NCBI GenBank assembly: GCA_947494715.1
Contig: CANLWG010000001.1
Span: 496,001-560,000 of the forward strand
DNA from: an uncultured Flavobacteriaceae bacterium
GTDB taxonomy: Bacteria; Bacteroidota; Bacteroidia; Flavobacteriales; Flavobacteriaceae
Direction of reading: 5' to 3'
Length of the DNA stretch: 64,000 bases
The notes under the pieces are model-generated. The model saw nothing but the letters and a program-made list of their open reading frames with translations, made no database searches and was not told where the DNA came from. A program made the translations under genes and the position numbers. Below are positions 9,221-18,523 of the stretch, piece by piece; position 1 is the stretch's first letter, and every line of letters starts with the position of its first letter.

Positions 9221-10375
9221 ATGTCAAATAAAAAAGAAATCCGAATAGGATTAATTGGCTACGGATTTATGGGTAGGACCCATTCCAATGCCTATAAACG
9301 TTTGGGCAATTTTTTTCCCGAACTAGAATATCGCCCAGTTTTAAAAGCCGTTTGCGCCCGTAACAAAGAGCGTGTACAGGCCTTTGCCGACCAATGGGGC
9401 TATGAGTCAGTAGAAACAGATTGGAAAAAGTTGGTCTCACGAGACGATATTGATGCCATCGATATTTGTACCCCCAACAACATGCATGCCGAGATTGCGA
9501 TAGCCGCTGCCGAGGCCGGAAAGATGATACTATGTGAAAAACCCTTGGCCCGGACCGTAGCCGAGGCACAGCCCATGGTAGATGCAGTTGAAAAGGCGGG
9601 TGTTCCCAACACGGTATATTACAACTATCGTAGAGTTCCTGCGGTGACCTTGGCCAAACAATTGATCGATGCCGGAAAACTTGGAAAGATATTTCACTAT
9701 AGGGCCAATTTTCTACAGGATTGGACAATTAGCCCGGAGCTTCCCCAAGGTGGGGAGGGATTATGGCGGTTGGATAATGATGCTGCCGGATCAGGGGTAA
9801 CCGGAGATCTTTTGGCACATTGTATAGATACGGCCATGTGGTTGAACGGGGGCATCAAAGATGTTTCGGCCATGACGGAAACCTTTATCAAGGAAAGGGT
9901 GCATACCGGAACCGGGGAGGTACAGAAAGTAGGCATAGATGATGCCTGTTTATTCCATTGTCATTTTGATAATGGTTCCCTAGGTCTTTTTGAATCAACA
10001 CGTTACGCTAGGGGCCATAAAGCCCTGTATACCTTTGAAATCAATGGAGAGCACGCCTCGATTAAATGGAACCTGCACGACCTGTCTCGATTGGAATATT
10101 TTGACCATCGGAATGAATCCATAGAAAGGGGGTGGCGATCTATTCACGTTACCGATGGTGACCAACCCTATATGGATAAATGGTGGGTTCCCGGCCTATC
10201 CATTGGATATGAGCATAGTTTTGTACACCAAGTGGCCGATTTCTTCAAAAGTATTGAAGATGGAACGCCTTGTTCCCCGACCTTTAAAGAGGCCCAGGAA
10301 ACGCAAAAGGTTTGCGAAGCGGTGTTGAATTCCGCAAAATCAAAAAGCTGGCAGGAAACTGGTGTCGATTGGTAG
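9221..10375 (+). CDS. Gfo/Idh/MocA family oxidoreductase
   Basis: A 384-residue cytoplasmic protein. The Rossmann fold opens with [13 protein letters not shown] (residues 9-21), and the EKP signature is at 106-108 (CEKPLA). A second alpha/beta domain contains the substrate-site region [14 protein letters not shown]. Members oxidise or reduce sugars or inositols with NAD(P), often at C3. It follows the isomerase by 86 bp and precedes the zinc dehydrogenase, pointing to one pathway on the same substrate. Confidence 0.88.
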   Translation: MSNKKEIRIGLIGYGFMGRTHSNAYKRLGNFFPELEYRPVLKAVCARNKERVQAFADQWGYESVETDWKKLVSRDDIDAIDICTPNNMHAEIAIAAAEAGKMILCEKPLARTVAEAQPMVDAVEKAGVPNTVYYNYRRVPAVTLAKQLIDAGKLGKIFHYRANFLQDWTISPELPQGGEGLWRLDNDAAGSGVTGDLLAHCIDTAMWLNGGIKDVSAMTETFIKERVHTGTGEVQKVGIDDACLFHCHFDNGSLGLFESTRYARGHKALYTFEINGEHASIKWNLHDLSRLEYFDHRNESIERGWRSIHVTDGDQPYMDKWWVPGLSIGYEHSFVHQVADFFKSIEDGTPCSPTFKEAQETQKVCEAVLNSAKSKSWQETGVDW

Positions 10376-10444
10376 TGGTATCGGAAATATCTCCAAACCC
10401 CAGTTATATCCTATTTTAAAAATCTAATAAAGAACTCGTTAAGA

Positions 10445-11557
10445 ATGACCAACGCAATAAAAGGTTTTTGCCTTCATGGAAGGGAAAAAATATATCCTAA
10501 CTCCGGAGTTTCGTTAACAAGCAATACTTCCGTAGTGGATATGGACCTTCCTGGATTAAAGGAGGGTGAAATTTTGGCCAAGACACTCTATACCGGTATC
10601 TGTGGCTCGGATAATAGTGCAAGTTTAGGGAAACCCAATTTTGATTGGGTAGAACGTCCAAGGGTAATAGGCCATGAGTTCAGTGCCGAGGTATTGGAAT
10701 TGGGACCTGGAGACCATGGTGATGTAAAAGTGGGTGATGTTTTTACACCCTTGGCCATGCTAGGTTGCCAGGACGAAGATTGCCCGGCCTGCAGTGTGGC
10801 TAAGTGGAATTTATGCCCCAATAAACAAATCATCGGCTTTCATAGAAATGGAGGCTTTGGTCAACAGGTGGTGCTGGAATCCGACCGGGTCGTTCATTTG
10901 ATCGATGGCCTTACGCCCGAGCAGGGTGCCTTGGTAGAACCATTATCCATTATCGTAAACGCCCTGCATAATAAATGCAACATAAAACCAGGACAGGATG
11001 TGGTGGTCACAGGATGTGGGATTATCGGTCTTATGTCTGCCGAATTGGCAAGGGCGGCGGGTGCAAGGGTTGCTGTTACCGGAATAGCCCATGACCGGGA
11101 TATTCGCCTTAAAAAAGCAAAGGAACGGGGTTTTATTACCATAGAAGTCTCACCGGACAATACGTTGAGCACCCAATTGTCCAAAGGTGTTGTGGATGAT
11201 AAGGGCATCCCTTTTGGAACCAATGGGAAGGTAGATCTACTTATCGAATGCTCTGGAGTCCCCCAAGTATTGACCGAAGCCATAGACGTTGTGCGACCGG
11301 AAGGGGATATCTGTGTTATTGCCACCTATCCCAAGGAAGTTGAAATCAACGCTACGCATCTTACCCGTACGTCTTTGAATATGAGGGGGTCTATGGGGTC
11401 TTGTAGGGATGATTATATGGTAGCCCAGAAGTTGATGGTAACCGGAGTATTTCCATTGGAACACTATACCAATTTTTATGATTTTGAGAATATTACGCAG
11501 GCCTTTGAGGATTCGATAAAGGCAAACAATGTAAAGGCCGTAATAAAAATGAACTGA
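10445..11557 (+). CDS. Zinc-dependent medium-chain alcohol/polyol dehydrogenase
   Basis: A 370-residue MDR protein. Catalytic zinc ligands are Cys53 (GICGSD), His77 and Glu78 (GHEF). The structural zinc lobe has Cys108, Cys113, Cys116 and Cys124. A Rossmann GxGxxG variant (VVTGCGIIGLMSAE) follows at about 183-197. It resembles threonine/sorbitol/galactitol-type dehydrogenases and probably oxidises a sugar alcohol or sugar, in line with the neighbouring oxidoreductases. The 187-bp spacer downstream (11558-11744) is a purine-rich low-complexity stretch with no gene. Confidence 0.88.
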   Translation: MTNAIKGFCLHGREKIYPNSGVSLTSNTSVVDMDLPGLKEGEILAKTLYTGICGSDNSASLGKPNFDWVERPRVIGHEFSAEVLELGPGDHGDVKVGDVFTPLAMLGCQDEDCPACSVAKWNLCPNKQIIGFHRNGGFGQQVVLESDRVVHLIDGLTPEQGALVEPLSIIVNALHNKCNIKPGQDVVVTGCGIIGLMSAELARAAGARVAVTGIAHDRDIRLKKAKERGFITIEVSPDNTLSTQLSKGVVDDKGIPFGTNGKVDLLIECSGVPQVLTEAIDVVRPEGDICVIATYPKEVEINATHLTRTSLNMRGSMGSCRDDYMVAQKLMVTGVFPLEHYTNFYDFENITQAFEDSIKANNVKAVIKMN

Positions 11558-11744
11558 TTTTTTTTAAAGAGACAAGAGATATGAGAGGGGAGAGAAGTGA
11601 TATGGGATTCAAGACAATTATGGCGGATTGAGGAATCATTCCATTTTATTTTGTCTTACCCGTAGATTATTAAACCTAATAATTCCAATTGAAGACCAGT
11701 CTATTGTCTAACATCTAATATCAATAATCTAGCATTCAATATAC

Positions 11745-12761
11745 ATGCATACAATATTTATTACAGGAGGCACGGGGTGTATAGGCTCGGTAACCATTTA
11801 CAAGTTATTGCAATCGTCCGAAGTCGATAGAATTGTCGTCGCTACACGATCCAACAATACCGATCCCTTGAAATTATGGTTAGGCGAAGATTTGGATTCC
11901 CGTTTGGAGTTTGTTACCCTAGACGTTTCTGATTACCAAGCTATAGAAGAAGTGCTCTTGCGGATCCAACCCACCCATATTATTCATTTGGGTGCATATC
12001 AAAGTCCGGATTGTTCAAAATATCACATTCGCGGAATGGAAATCAATACAGGAGGCACAATGGCCCTTTTTGATGCCGCCGAGAAACTTACGAATTTAAA
12101 AAGGTTCGTATTTGCGAGTTCTGGAGCAGTATATGGGATGCGATCAATGTACCCTCAGGAGACCATTGCCGAGGATGTACCTCTGGCACCACCTAATCAT
12201 TATGGAATTTGGAAATTGGCGGGAGAGCATTTGGCCCGTTTGTTTTATGACAATACTAAAGTACCAACGGTTTGTTTACGGATCAATACCACCTACGGCA
12301 AAGGTAGGGACAAGGGAAAGACCTCGGCACCCACCAATGCCATGAAGGCCATTGCAATGGGGTCGGTCTCAGGGAAGCTGATGCCCTTTGAGATGCCATA
12401 TCAGGGACGCGAGAATTATCATTTTGTGGAAGACGTGGGGGCTCACTTTGCTGCTTGTACGTTACAATCGTATTCCGGTTTTGGAGCTTTTAATATTAAG
12501 GGAGAAACTATACCTATTCAATCGTTTCTGCAAATCGTTGAAGAGCAGGCTACCGAATTGGGAATGGGAGAGTTTGTAAAGCTTTCCATAATCGATGATG
12601 CTCCTCCCAATCTTTTTATCTGTGATTTGGACCACACCAAAATTGATGGTACTTTCAAAAATTTACCGCGTACGGCCATTGCCGAAGGGGTACGGACATC
12701 CTTACAGGAATTTAAGAAAATGGCAGAAAAGGATATTTTAGATTTTTCGATAAACACATGA
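11745..12761 (+). CDS. NAD-dependent epimerase/dehydratase (extended SDR)
   Basis: A 338-residue extended SDR. The cofactor motif FITGGTGCIG is at residues 5-14, FASSGAVYG holds the catalytic Ser region, and YGIWK is the YxxxK active site. The family covers nucleotide-sugar epimerases and sugar/lactone dehydrogenases; in this catabolic setting a uronate or aldose dehydrogenase is as likely as an epimerase. Its stop overlaps the next start by 4 bp (ATGA), so it is translationally coupled to the following Gfo/Idh/MocA gene. Confidence 0.85.
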   Translation: MHTIFITGGTGCIGSVTIYKLLQSSEVDRIVVATRSNNTDPLKLWLGEDLDSRLEFVTLDVSDYQAIEEVLLRIQPTHIIHLGAYQSPDCSKYHIRGMEINTGGTMALFDAAEKLTNLKRFVFASSGAVYGMRSMYPQETIAEDVPLAPPNHYGIWKLAGEHLARLFYDNTKVPTVCLRINTTYGKGRDKGKTSAPTNAMKAIAMGSVSGKLMPFEMPYQGRENYHFVEDVGAHFAACTLQSYSGFGAFNIKGETIPIQSFLQIVEEQATELGMGEFVKLSIIDDAPPNLFICDLDHTKIDGTFKNLPRTAIAEGVRTSLQEFKKMAEKDILDFSINT

Positions 12762-13729
12762 ACACAATACGAATAGGTTTACTGGGTGCAGGTGATGTTG
12801 CCGATTTGCATGCGGAGGCCATCAATAGTCTGGAAGGTTCGGAATTGGTCGGACTTTGGAATCGAACCCCTGAAAAAGGAGAGGCCAAGGCAGCACAATA
12901 TGGTTGCAAGACCTATGCTTCTGTAGATGATTTGCTAAATGACCCGGATATTGATGCGGTATTTATATTGACCAATATGGAGACCCATTGCGAGTACACT
13001 ATTAGGGCCGCAAAGGCCGGGAAACATGTTTTGGTGGAAAAACCGGCCGCCTCTACTATTGAAGAATTGGAAAGGATGAGTTTGGCAATTACGGAGGCTG
13101 GTGTAAAATGTATGCCGGTACACAACTATATATATGAAACAGGTATTCGGCGTGCAAAGGATATGATCCAAAGTGGTAAACTGGGAGATGTCACGCAATT
13201 TTACATGATGTATAATATTCATCACGCGGATGATATTAGGGCCAGATATCCCGGTGTAATTCGTCAGATTTTGACCCACCATAGCTATACCATGCTATAT
13301 TTGGCAGGAAAGCCAAAGACCATATCGTGCTTAAAACATACAGTTGACGATACCCTGGCGCCACAAGAAAATGTAGCTATGGCCAACATTCAAATGCAGA
13401 ACGGCACCTTAAGCCATTTATGTGCCAGTTTTGCCAATGACGACCATGCCGGTGACCCTTGGACATGTATTATCAAAGTAATCGGTACCAAGGGCAGTAC
13501 ACGCTATAGCTATCGCGATTGGGTAATCAATGATAGAAATGGCGCTCATTCCCAAACCTATTACTGCTATCCGGAATCCATAAAGAATACCACAACACAT
13601 TTTATCAATAGGGTTTTACGGGAAGATGAGGAGCCGCTTTCTAGTTTGGACGATGCAATTACCTGTCAGCGAATAATAGAAGCGTGTGAAAGGTCAGTAG
13701 AAGAGGGGCTACATGTAACCTTCAAATAA
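12758..13729 (+). CDS. Gfo/Idh/MocA family oxidoreductase
   Basis: A 323-residue cytoplasmic oxidoreductase. The NAD(P)-binding motif IGLLGAGDVADLH is at residues 6-18 and the EKP signature at 94-96 (VEKPAA). The C-terminal domain carries the LTHHSYTMLYLAG segment that corresponds to the catalytic His region. The 4-bp ATGA overlap with the upstream epimerase and the 27-bp gap to the haem dehydrogenase indicate one operon. The substrate is unknown. Confidence 0.86.
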   Translation: MNTIRIGLLGAGDVADLHAEAINSLEGSELVGLWNRTPEKGEAKAAQYGCKTYASVDDLLNDPDIDAVFILTNMETHCEYTIRAAKAGKHVLVEKPAASTIEELERMSLAITEAGVKCMPVHNYIYETGIRRAKDMIQSGKLGDVTQFYMMYNIHHADDIRARYPGVIRQILTHHSYTMLYLAGKPKTISCLKHTVDDTLAPQENVAMANIQMQNGTLSHLCASFANDDHAGDPWTCIIKVIGTKGSTRYSYRDWVINDRNGAHSQTYYCYPESIKNTTTHFINRVLREDEEPLSSLDDAITCQRIIEACERSVEEGLHVTFK

Positions 13730-13756
13730 GAAATAACCAACCAAAGTAACGTTTAG

Positions 13757-16700
13757 ATGAGAAGAAGGATAGATTGGAGTAAGGGAAAAGTAGTATTGTT
13801 TTGCCTTGCCCTAGTGGTAAGCAGTTGTGGTAAAAAAGAGGGCCCTACGTTGGAATTAAAAAAGGATTCCCACATTGTGTTGATAGGAAACAACTTGGGT
13901 TCCAGAATGCTGAATTTTGGTCATTTCGAAACAGAAATGCACGTACGATATCCAGATAGCCTTTTATTTATTCGAAATATGTGTGATCCAGGGAATACTC
14001 CTGGTTTTCGTCCTCATTCTTCACGAAATTCTCCCTGGGCATTTCCCGGTGCCGAAAAATTTCAGGATGAATATGCCCAGAAGTCGGGTAGTATTGGACA
14101 CTTCCCAACTGAGGATGAATGGCTTACACAATTGGAAGCCGACATAATTATTGCTTTTTTTGGCTATAGTGAATCGTTCCAAGGCCCGGATGGTTTGGAA
14201 AATTACAAGGCGGAGTTAAAGGCTTTCATTGACCATACTCGGAAACAACAATACAACGGCCAATCCGTGCCACAATTGGCTTTGGTATCCCCTATTGCCT
14301 TTGAAGACCTTTCGGTCAAAATGGATTTGCCGAATGGCCAAAAGGAAAATAAAAATCTGGCCTTGTATGCCCAAGCTATGAAAGAAGTATCGGCGGAAGA
14401 CAGTGTGTTGTTTGTCAATGCTTTTGAATCGAGTAAAAAATGGTTTGAACAAGAGAGTGAGGATTTAACGGCGGATGGTTTTCAATTGAATGACCTTGGA
14501 TACCAAAAATTTGCCAATTTTCTAGCGAACCAGGTATTTGGAAAAGAAAAAAGAAGAGTAGAGGATAATCGGAACCTGGTGCATGGTGCGGTAATGGATA
14601 AAAATTGGTTTTGGCATAATGATTTTAAGATTCCCAATGGGGTACATGCCTATGGAAGACGATATGACCCTTTTGGCCCGGCAAACTATCCGTTTGAAAT
14701 AGAAAAAATTCGTCAAATGACTGCAATTCGTGATAGTGCCATATGGGAAGCCACCAAGGGAAATACCATAGATTTGGTAAAGGCGGATGCAAAAACTAGA
14801 GTACTTCCCTCCGTAAAAACGAATTATGACCCAGGACAGGGAGATGTGGATGCAGGGTATTTGTATGGACAAGATGCGCTGGACAAAATTGAAGTTGCAG
14901 AAGGCTATAAAATAGAGTTGTTTGCCTCGGAGCAAGAATTTACCGATTTGGCAAATCCGGTTCAGTTATCTTTTGATAATAAGGGAAGACTATGGGTAGG
15001 GGTAATGCCGTCTTATCCGCACTATAAACCAGGCGATAGCAAACCTAATGATAAACTTATTATTTTAGAGGACACTGACAATGATGGGAAAGCTGATAAG
15101 CAAACTACTTTTGCGGATGGCCTGCACTTGACCATAGGATTTGAATTTGCACCAGAGGGTGTCTATGTATCCCAGGGAACCAACCTTGTTTTGTTGAAGG
15201 ATACCGATGGTGACGATAAGGCCGATATGACCGAAATAATCTTAAGTGGTTTTGATGATCATGATACACACCATACGGCCGGGGCATTTGCCGCTGATCC
15301 CTCAGGAGCCATTTATATGGGAGAAGGGGTTTTTCTGCACACGAATGTGGAAACTGCATACGGGCCCGTTAGAGGTACCAATGGCGGGTTTTATCGCTAC
15401 AGCCCGCAACGACATCATTTGGAACGAACGGCGCAATTACCAATTCCTAACCCTTGGGGTATCGCCTTTGACGAATGGGGGCAGAATTTCTTTGCCCATA
15501 CCTCGGGTCCGGATATGACCTGGATGATGCCAGGCAGCATCAGACCACGTTACGGAAGGTCTTCTCCTTTGCCCAAAAACCTGATACAAGAAGAGCATCG
15601 CGTACGACCTACCTCCGGTCTGGAATTTATTTCCAGCCGCCATTTTCCCGATGAGGTTCAAGGTGATATAATCATTAACAACACCATAGGTTTCCTGGGA
15701 ACCAAGCAACATGCCATGGTAGATGACCCAAATAGTGCAGGATATAACAGTCGGCACAGATTGGATTTGGTAACCTCTACGGACACTAATTTCCGACCAG
15801 TTGATATGGAGTTCGCCCCGGATGGCTCACTATATGTGGTAGACTGGCATAATGTTTTGGTGGGTCATATGCAACATAATGCGCGGGATCCCTTACGGGA
15901 CCATGTACATGGTAGGATTTACCGAATAACCTACCCATCCAGACCTTTGGTGAAACCTGCCAAAATAGTGGATACAAGTATTGATGAACTTTTGGATAAT
16001 TTAAAACTACCTGAATTCCGGACCAGATATCGGACCAAAAGGGAATTACGTGCCAGGGATAAAACCAAGGTATTGGCGAAACTGGAGGATTGGGTCAAAG
16101 GTTTGGATAAGAGCGACCAAAGATATGAACACCATGTATTGGAAGCCTTATGGGTAAGTTGGGGTCTAAACGCGGTCAATGATGCACTTCTGCAACAAAT
16201 GTTGAACGCTAAGGATTTTCGCGCGAGGGCAGCAGCTGTGAAGGTATTGCGCTATGTTGGTCATCAAATCGATAATCAAGAAGAATTGTTATTGAAGGCG
16301 GCCCAGGATAATCATTCCCGTGTACGGTTGGAGGCTCTTGTGGCAGCATCTTGGTTGGACACCGAAAGTGGAAATCCCATTTTGCAAGTAGCAGGCAATG
16401 AACCTTTGGATGATTGGATGAAATTACCCTATGAGGCGGCAGTTGCCCACCTTAATGGGTATAATTTGGGAGAAGGTGGACAGTATTCGGAAAAATTTGG
16501 TGATGGCAGCATAAAAACCAGCCTTAAGGGAACAGATAAGGAACTTTATATTTTGGGTCAAGGAATTTATGAGCGGGAAGGTTTTTGTGTTACCTGTCAC
16601 CAACCGGACGGTAATGGCCTTACTGCTTCCCAATTTCCTCCATTGGCAGGGGTACCCTGGGTCACAGGAAATGAAGATCGTCTTATAAAACTTACCTTAA

Positions 16701-16945
16701 AGGGACTTATGGGGCCAATAGAAGTGAAGGGAAAAACCTATCCTGGACAAGTTCCTATGACTCCTTTTGGTGGCATGCTTGATGATAACGAAATCGCTGC
16801 CGTACTTACCTATGTCAGAAATAGTTTCGGTAACAAGGCTTCGGCCATTTCCCCAAGTAAAGTCAAAGAAGTTCGAGAAAGCATTAAAGACAAAGAAGGT
16901 TTTTATTTGGCGAAAGAACTTCTAAAGGAACATCCGATGGAATAA
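13757..16945 (+). CDS. SGNH hydrolase - PVC dehydrogenase - cytochrome c fusion lipoprotein
   Basis: A 1062-residue lipoprotein (VVSSC, Cys24). Residues ~38-275 look like an SGNH/GDSL-type hydrolase domain (VLIGNNLGSRMLNFG, IIAFFGYSESFQG, ending DGFQLNDLGYQKFA). Residues ~375-740 are a PVC-type beta-propeller dehydrogenase (EVAEGYKIELFASE, LEDTDNDGKADKQTTF). HEAT-like repeats follow at ~750-910, then a haem c domain with CVTCH at 944-948 and a Met ligand near 1001. It could combine removal of an ester group with oxidation of the sugar, but this is inference. It ends only 2 bp from the convergent mutarotase gene. Confidence 0.85.
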   Translation: MRRRIDWSKGKVVLFCLALVVSSCGKKEGPTLELKKDSHIVLIGNNLGSRMLNFGHFETEMHVRYPDSLLFIRNMCDPGNTPGFRPHSSRNSPWAFPGAEKFQDEYAQKSGSIGHFPTEDEWLTQLEADIIIAFFGYSESFQGPDGLENYKAELKAFIDHTRKQQYNGQSVPQLALVSPIAFEDLSVKMDLPNGQKENKNLALYAQAMKEVSAEDSVLFVNAFESSKKWFEQESEDLTADGFQLNDLGYQKFANFLANQVFGKEKRRVEDNRNLVHGAVMDKNWFWHNDFKIPNGVHAYGRRYDPFGPANYPFEIEKIRQMTAIRDSAIWEATKGNTIDLVKADAKTRVLPSVKTNYDPGQGDVDAGYLYGQDALDKIEVAEGYKIELFASEQEFTDLANPVQLSFDNKGRLWVGVMPSYPHYKPGDSKPNDKLIILEDTDNDGKADKQTTFADGLHLTIGFEFAPEGVYVSQGTNLVLLKDTDGDDKADMTEIILSGFDDHDTHHTAGAFAADPSGAIYMGEGVFLHTNVETAYGPVRGTNGGFYRYSPQRHHLERTAQLPIPNPWGIAFDEWGQNFFAHTSGPDMTWMMPGSIRPRYGRSSPLPKNLIQEEHRVRPTSGLEFISSRHFPDEVQGDIIINNTIGFLGTKQHAMVDDPNSAGYNSRHRLDLVTSTDTNFRPVDMEFAPDGSLYVVDWHNVLVGHMQHNARDPLRDHVHGRIYRITYPSRPLVKPAKIVDTSIDELLDNLKLPEFRTRYRTKRELRARDKTKVLAKLEDWVKGLDKSDQRYEHHVLEALWVSWGLNAVNDALLQQMLNAKDFRARAAAVKVLRYVGHQIDNQEELLLKAAQDNHSRVRLEALVAASWLDTESGNPILQVAGNEPLDDWMKLPYEAAVAHLNGYNLGEGGQYSEKFGDGSIKTSLKGTDKELYILGQGIYEREGFCVTCHQPDGNGLTASQFPPLAGVPWVTGNEDRLIKLTLKGLMGPIEVKGKTYPGQVPMTPFGGMLDDNEIAAVLTYVRNSFGNKASAISPSKVKEVRESIKDKEGFYLAKELLKEHPME

Positions 16946-16947
16946 AT

Positions 16948-17286
16948 TCAGGAGGCTTTAAAGTCAAATATCTTCTCCATGGGCAACCACTTTTCGCCTG
17001 GCTTGGCCATGGGCAGGGCTTGCTGGTATTCCCACATTAGTACCTCCCAATCCTGAACTTTTGCATTGTCGGCATCCATTTGGGCTTTTTTCTCGAAGGA
17101 GAAGGAATCCTCCACCTCAATGATCATAAACAAACGATTCCCGACCCGATAGATTTCCATATGTACAATACCGGAATCTTGCAGGCTATTGAGTACCTCT
17201 GGCCAAACCTCTCTATGGTATTCTTCATATTTTGCGATTAGGGCTTCATCATTCTTTAGATCCAATGCCAAGCAGTGTCTTTTCAT
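16948..17286 (-). CDS. L-rhamnose/L-fucose mutarotase family protein
   Basis: A 112-residue protein of the RhaM (DUF718) family: MKRHCLALDLKND start, the YEEYHREVWPEV helix with the conserved His24, and a DWEVLMWEYQ segment near the C-terminus. Members interconvert alpha and beta anomers of L-rhamnose; homologues in oxidative L-fucose operons act on L-fucose. It is the last gene of the long minus-strand series and follows the amidohydrolase by 44 bp, so a 6-deoxyhexose may be one of the substrates of the locus. Confidence 0.87.
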   Translation of the reverse strand: MKRHCLALDLKNDEALIAKYEEYHREVWPEVLNSLQDSGIVHMEIYRVGNRLFMIIEVEDSFSFEKKAQMDADNAKVQDWEVLMWEYQQALPMAKPGEKWLPMEKIFDFKAS

Positions 17287-17330
17287 GGGTTATTTTTTAA
17301 ATTAATGGCGATTTAATCACCCTATTCTTA

Positions 17331-18416
17331 CTATAGTTTTAAGAAGTCCGTTGTATTTTGATGGTATACCTTTTTTAAAATGTCCACGGGCAGGCCAAGG
17401 CCACGGGTTTTTTGTCCTCTTACCTCCAAGGAATCTGTACCGCTTAGGTATTCCCATAACAGTCTATAATTGGCATCAAGTGATAGCTGTTCTTCTTCAA
17501 GTCGAGTAGTGCTAAGGGAATCTTGCGACATGCCGTTTCCAAAGTCGGAGCCAAAAAATACCCTATCCTGATATTTCGTAAAGAAAGCCTTTACCTTATC
17601 GCTATCCTGTCCCGCCAGATCTCCAAACCTGGCAGCAGTCTCTACGTACATATTTGGAAATTTGTCAAGTCGTTCTGCCACCATATCCACATCGTGGGAC
17701 ATACTCCCCAAGTGGGCGCATAAAATGTTCATGTCCGGATTTTTTTCGATCCAATTGTCCCTTGCAGCTATAATCGTCTCATAAGATGGTATCTCTGGAA
17801 AGTTGTAGGCGTGGTATTCAGGGTGTTCCTTATAATATCCGTAATGTGGATTTTGGGGATCCAGTTCCCTCCAGGCCTGTTCAGGTTCCCCGATATGTGC
17901 CATGACGGGAATTTGTTTCGATTTTAAAAAGTCCCAGATAGGCTGTAAACGGGAATCATCAATTTGAATGTATTTCCCGGAGGCATCCTTGGTGACCATG
18001 CCAAAATTCTTCCATACCTTGACCATCCTAGCTCCGGAATCGATTTCCTGACTTAATTGTTCAATGGTTTTTTTGGCATAATCGTGCTTATCTATGCCCA
18101 CCCCAATAATTGCAGAACATAGACGAAACATTTCAGGATAGGTTTGAGCATGGGTCAAATAGTTATCCCAACTTCTAACGATACCTACTGCATCTTCTCG
18201 ATAAACATCGACCAATACGGCCTGCATGTTCCATTTTTCAAAGAATGCGGGTAGGTATTCCCTGGAATGTTTAAAATGTGCATGGACATCTATTTTTTTT
18301 AGAGTTCTTTCGTCTAGGGTAATTACTGGTTCATTATTCGAAGATTGACTTTCTGCCTTTGGCTTGCAGGCAAAAAAAATGCTTATTGCAAATAAAACAT
18401 ATAAGATATTTTTCAT
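17331..18416 (-). CDS. Amidohydrolase family lipoprotein
   Basis: A 361-residue protein with a lipoprotein signal (AISIFFAC, Cys17). The amidohydrolase-2 TIM barrel shows DVHAHFKH (HxH metal site, ~44-51), PVMAHIGEPEQAW, ILCAHLGSM and FFGSDFG (catalytic Asp). The family includes lactonases such as L-fuconolactonase and L-rhamnono-lactonase and decarboxylases. Next to a mutarotase and an SDR a sugar-lactonase role is attractive, but the exported location is unusual for that role and I leave the substrate open. Confidence 0.82.
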   Translation of the reverse strand: MKNILYVLFAISIFFACKPKAESQSSNNEPVITLDERTLKKIDVHAHFKHSREYLPAFFEKWNMQAVLVDVYREDAVGIVRSWDNYLTHAQTYPEMFRLCSAIIGVGIDKHDYAKKTIEQLSQEIDSGARMVKVWKNFGMVTKDASGKYIQIDDSRLQPIWDFLKSKQIPVMAHIGEPEQAWRELDPQNPHYGYYKEHPEYHAYNFPEIPSYETIIAARDNWIEKNPDMNILCAHLGSMSHDVDMVAERLDKFPNMYVETAARFGDLAGQDSDKVKAFFTKYQDRVFFGSDFGNGMSQDSLSTTRLEEEQLSLDANYRLLWEYLSGTDSLEVRGQKTRGLGLPVDILKKVYHQNTTDFLKL

Positions 18417-18523
18417 AATCGTGACTTTATACTATTCCGAGCAATTGATTCTTTGTTCTTCTCCCATATGAGGTCTATCCTATAAATGTAATTATTTTTT
18501 TGTCGATGTATTTGCAAGGTCCT

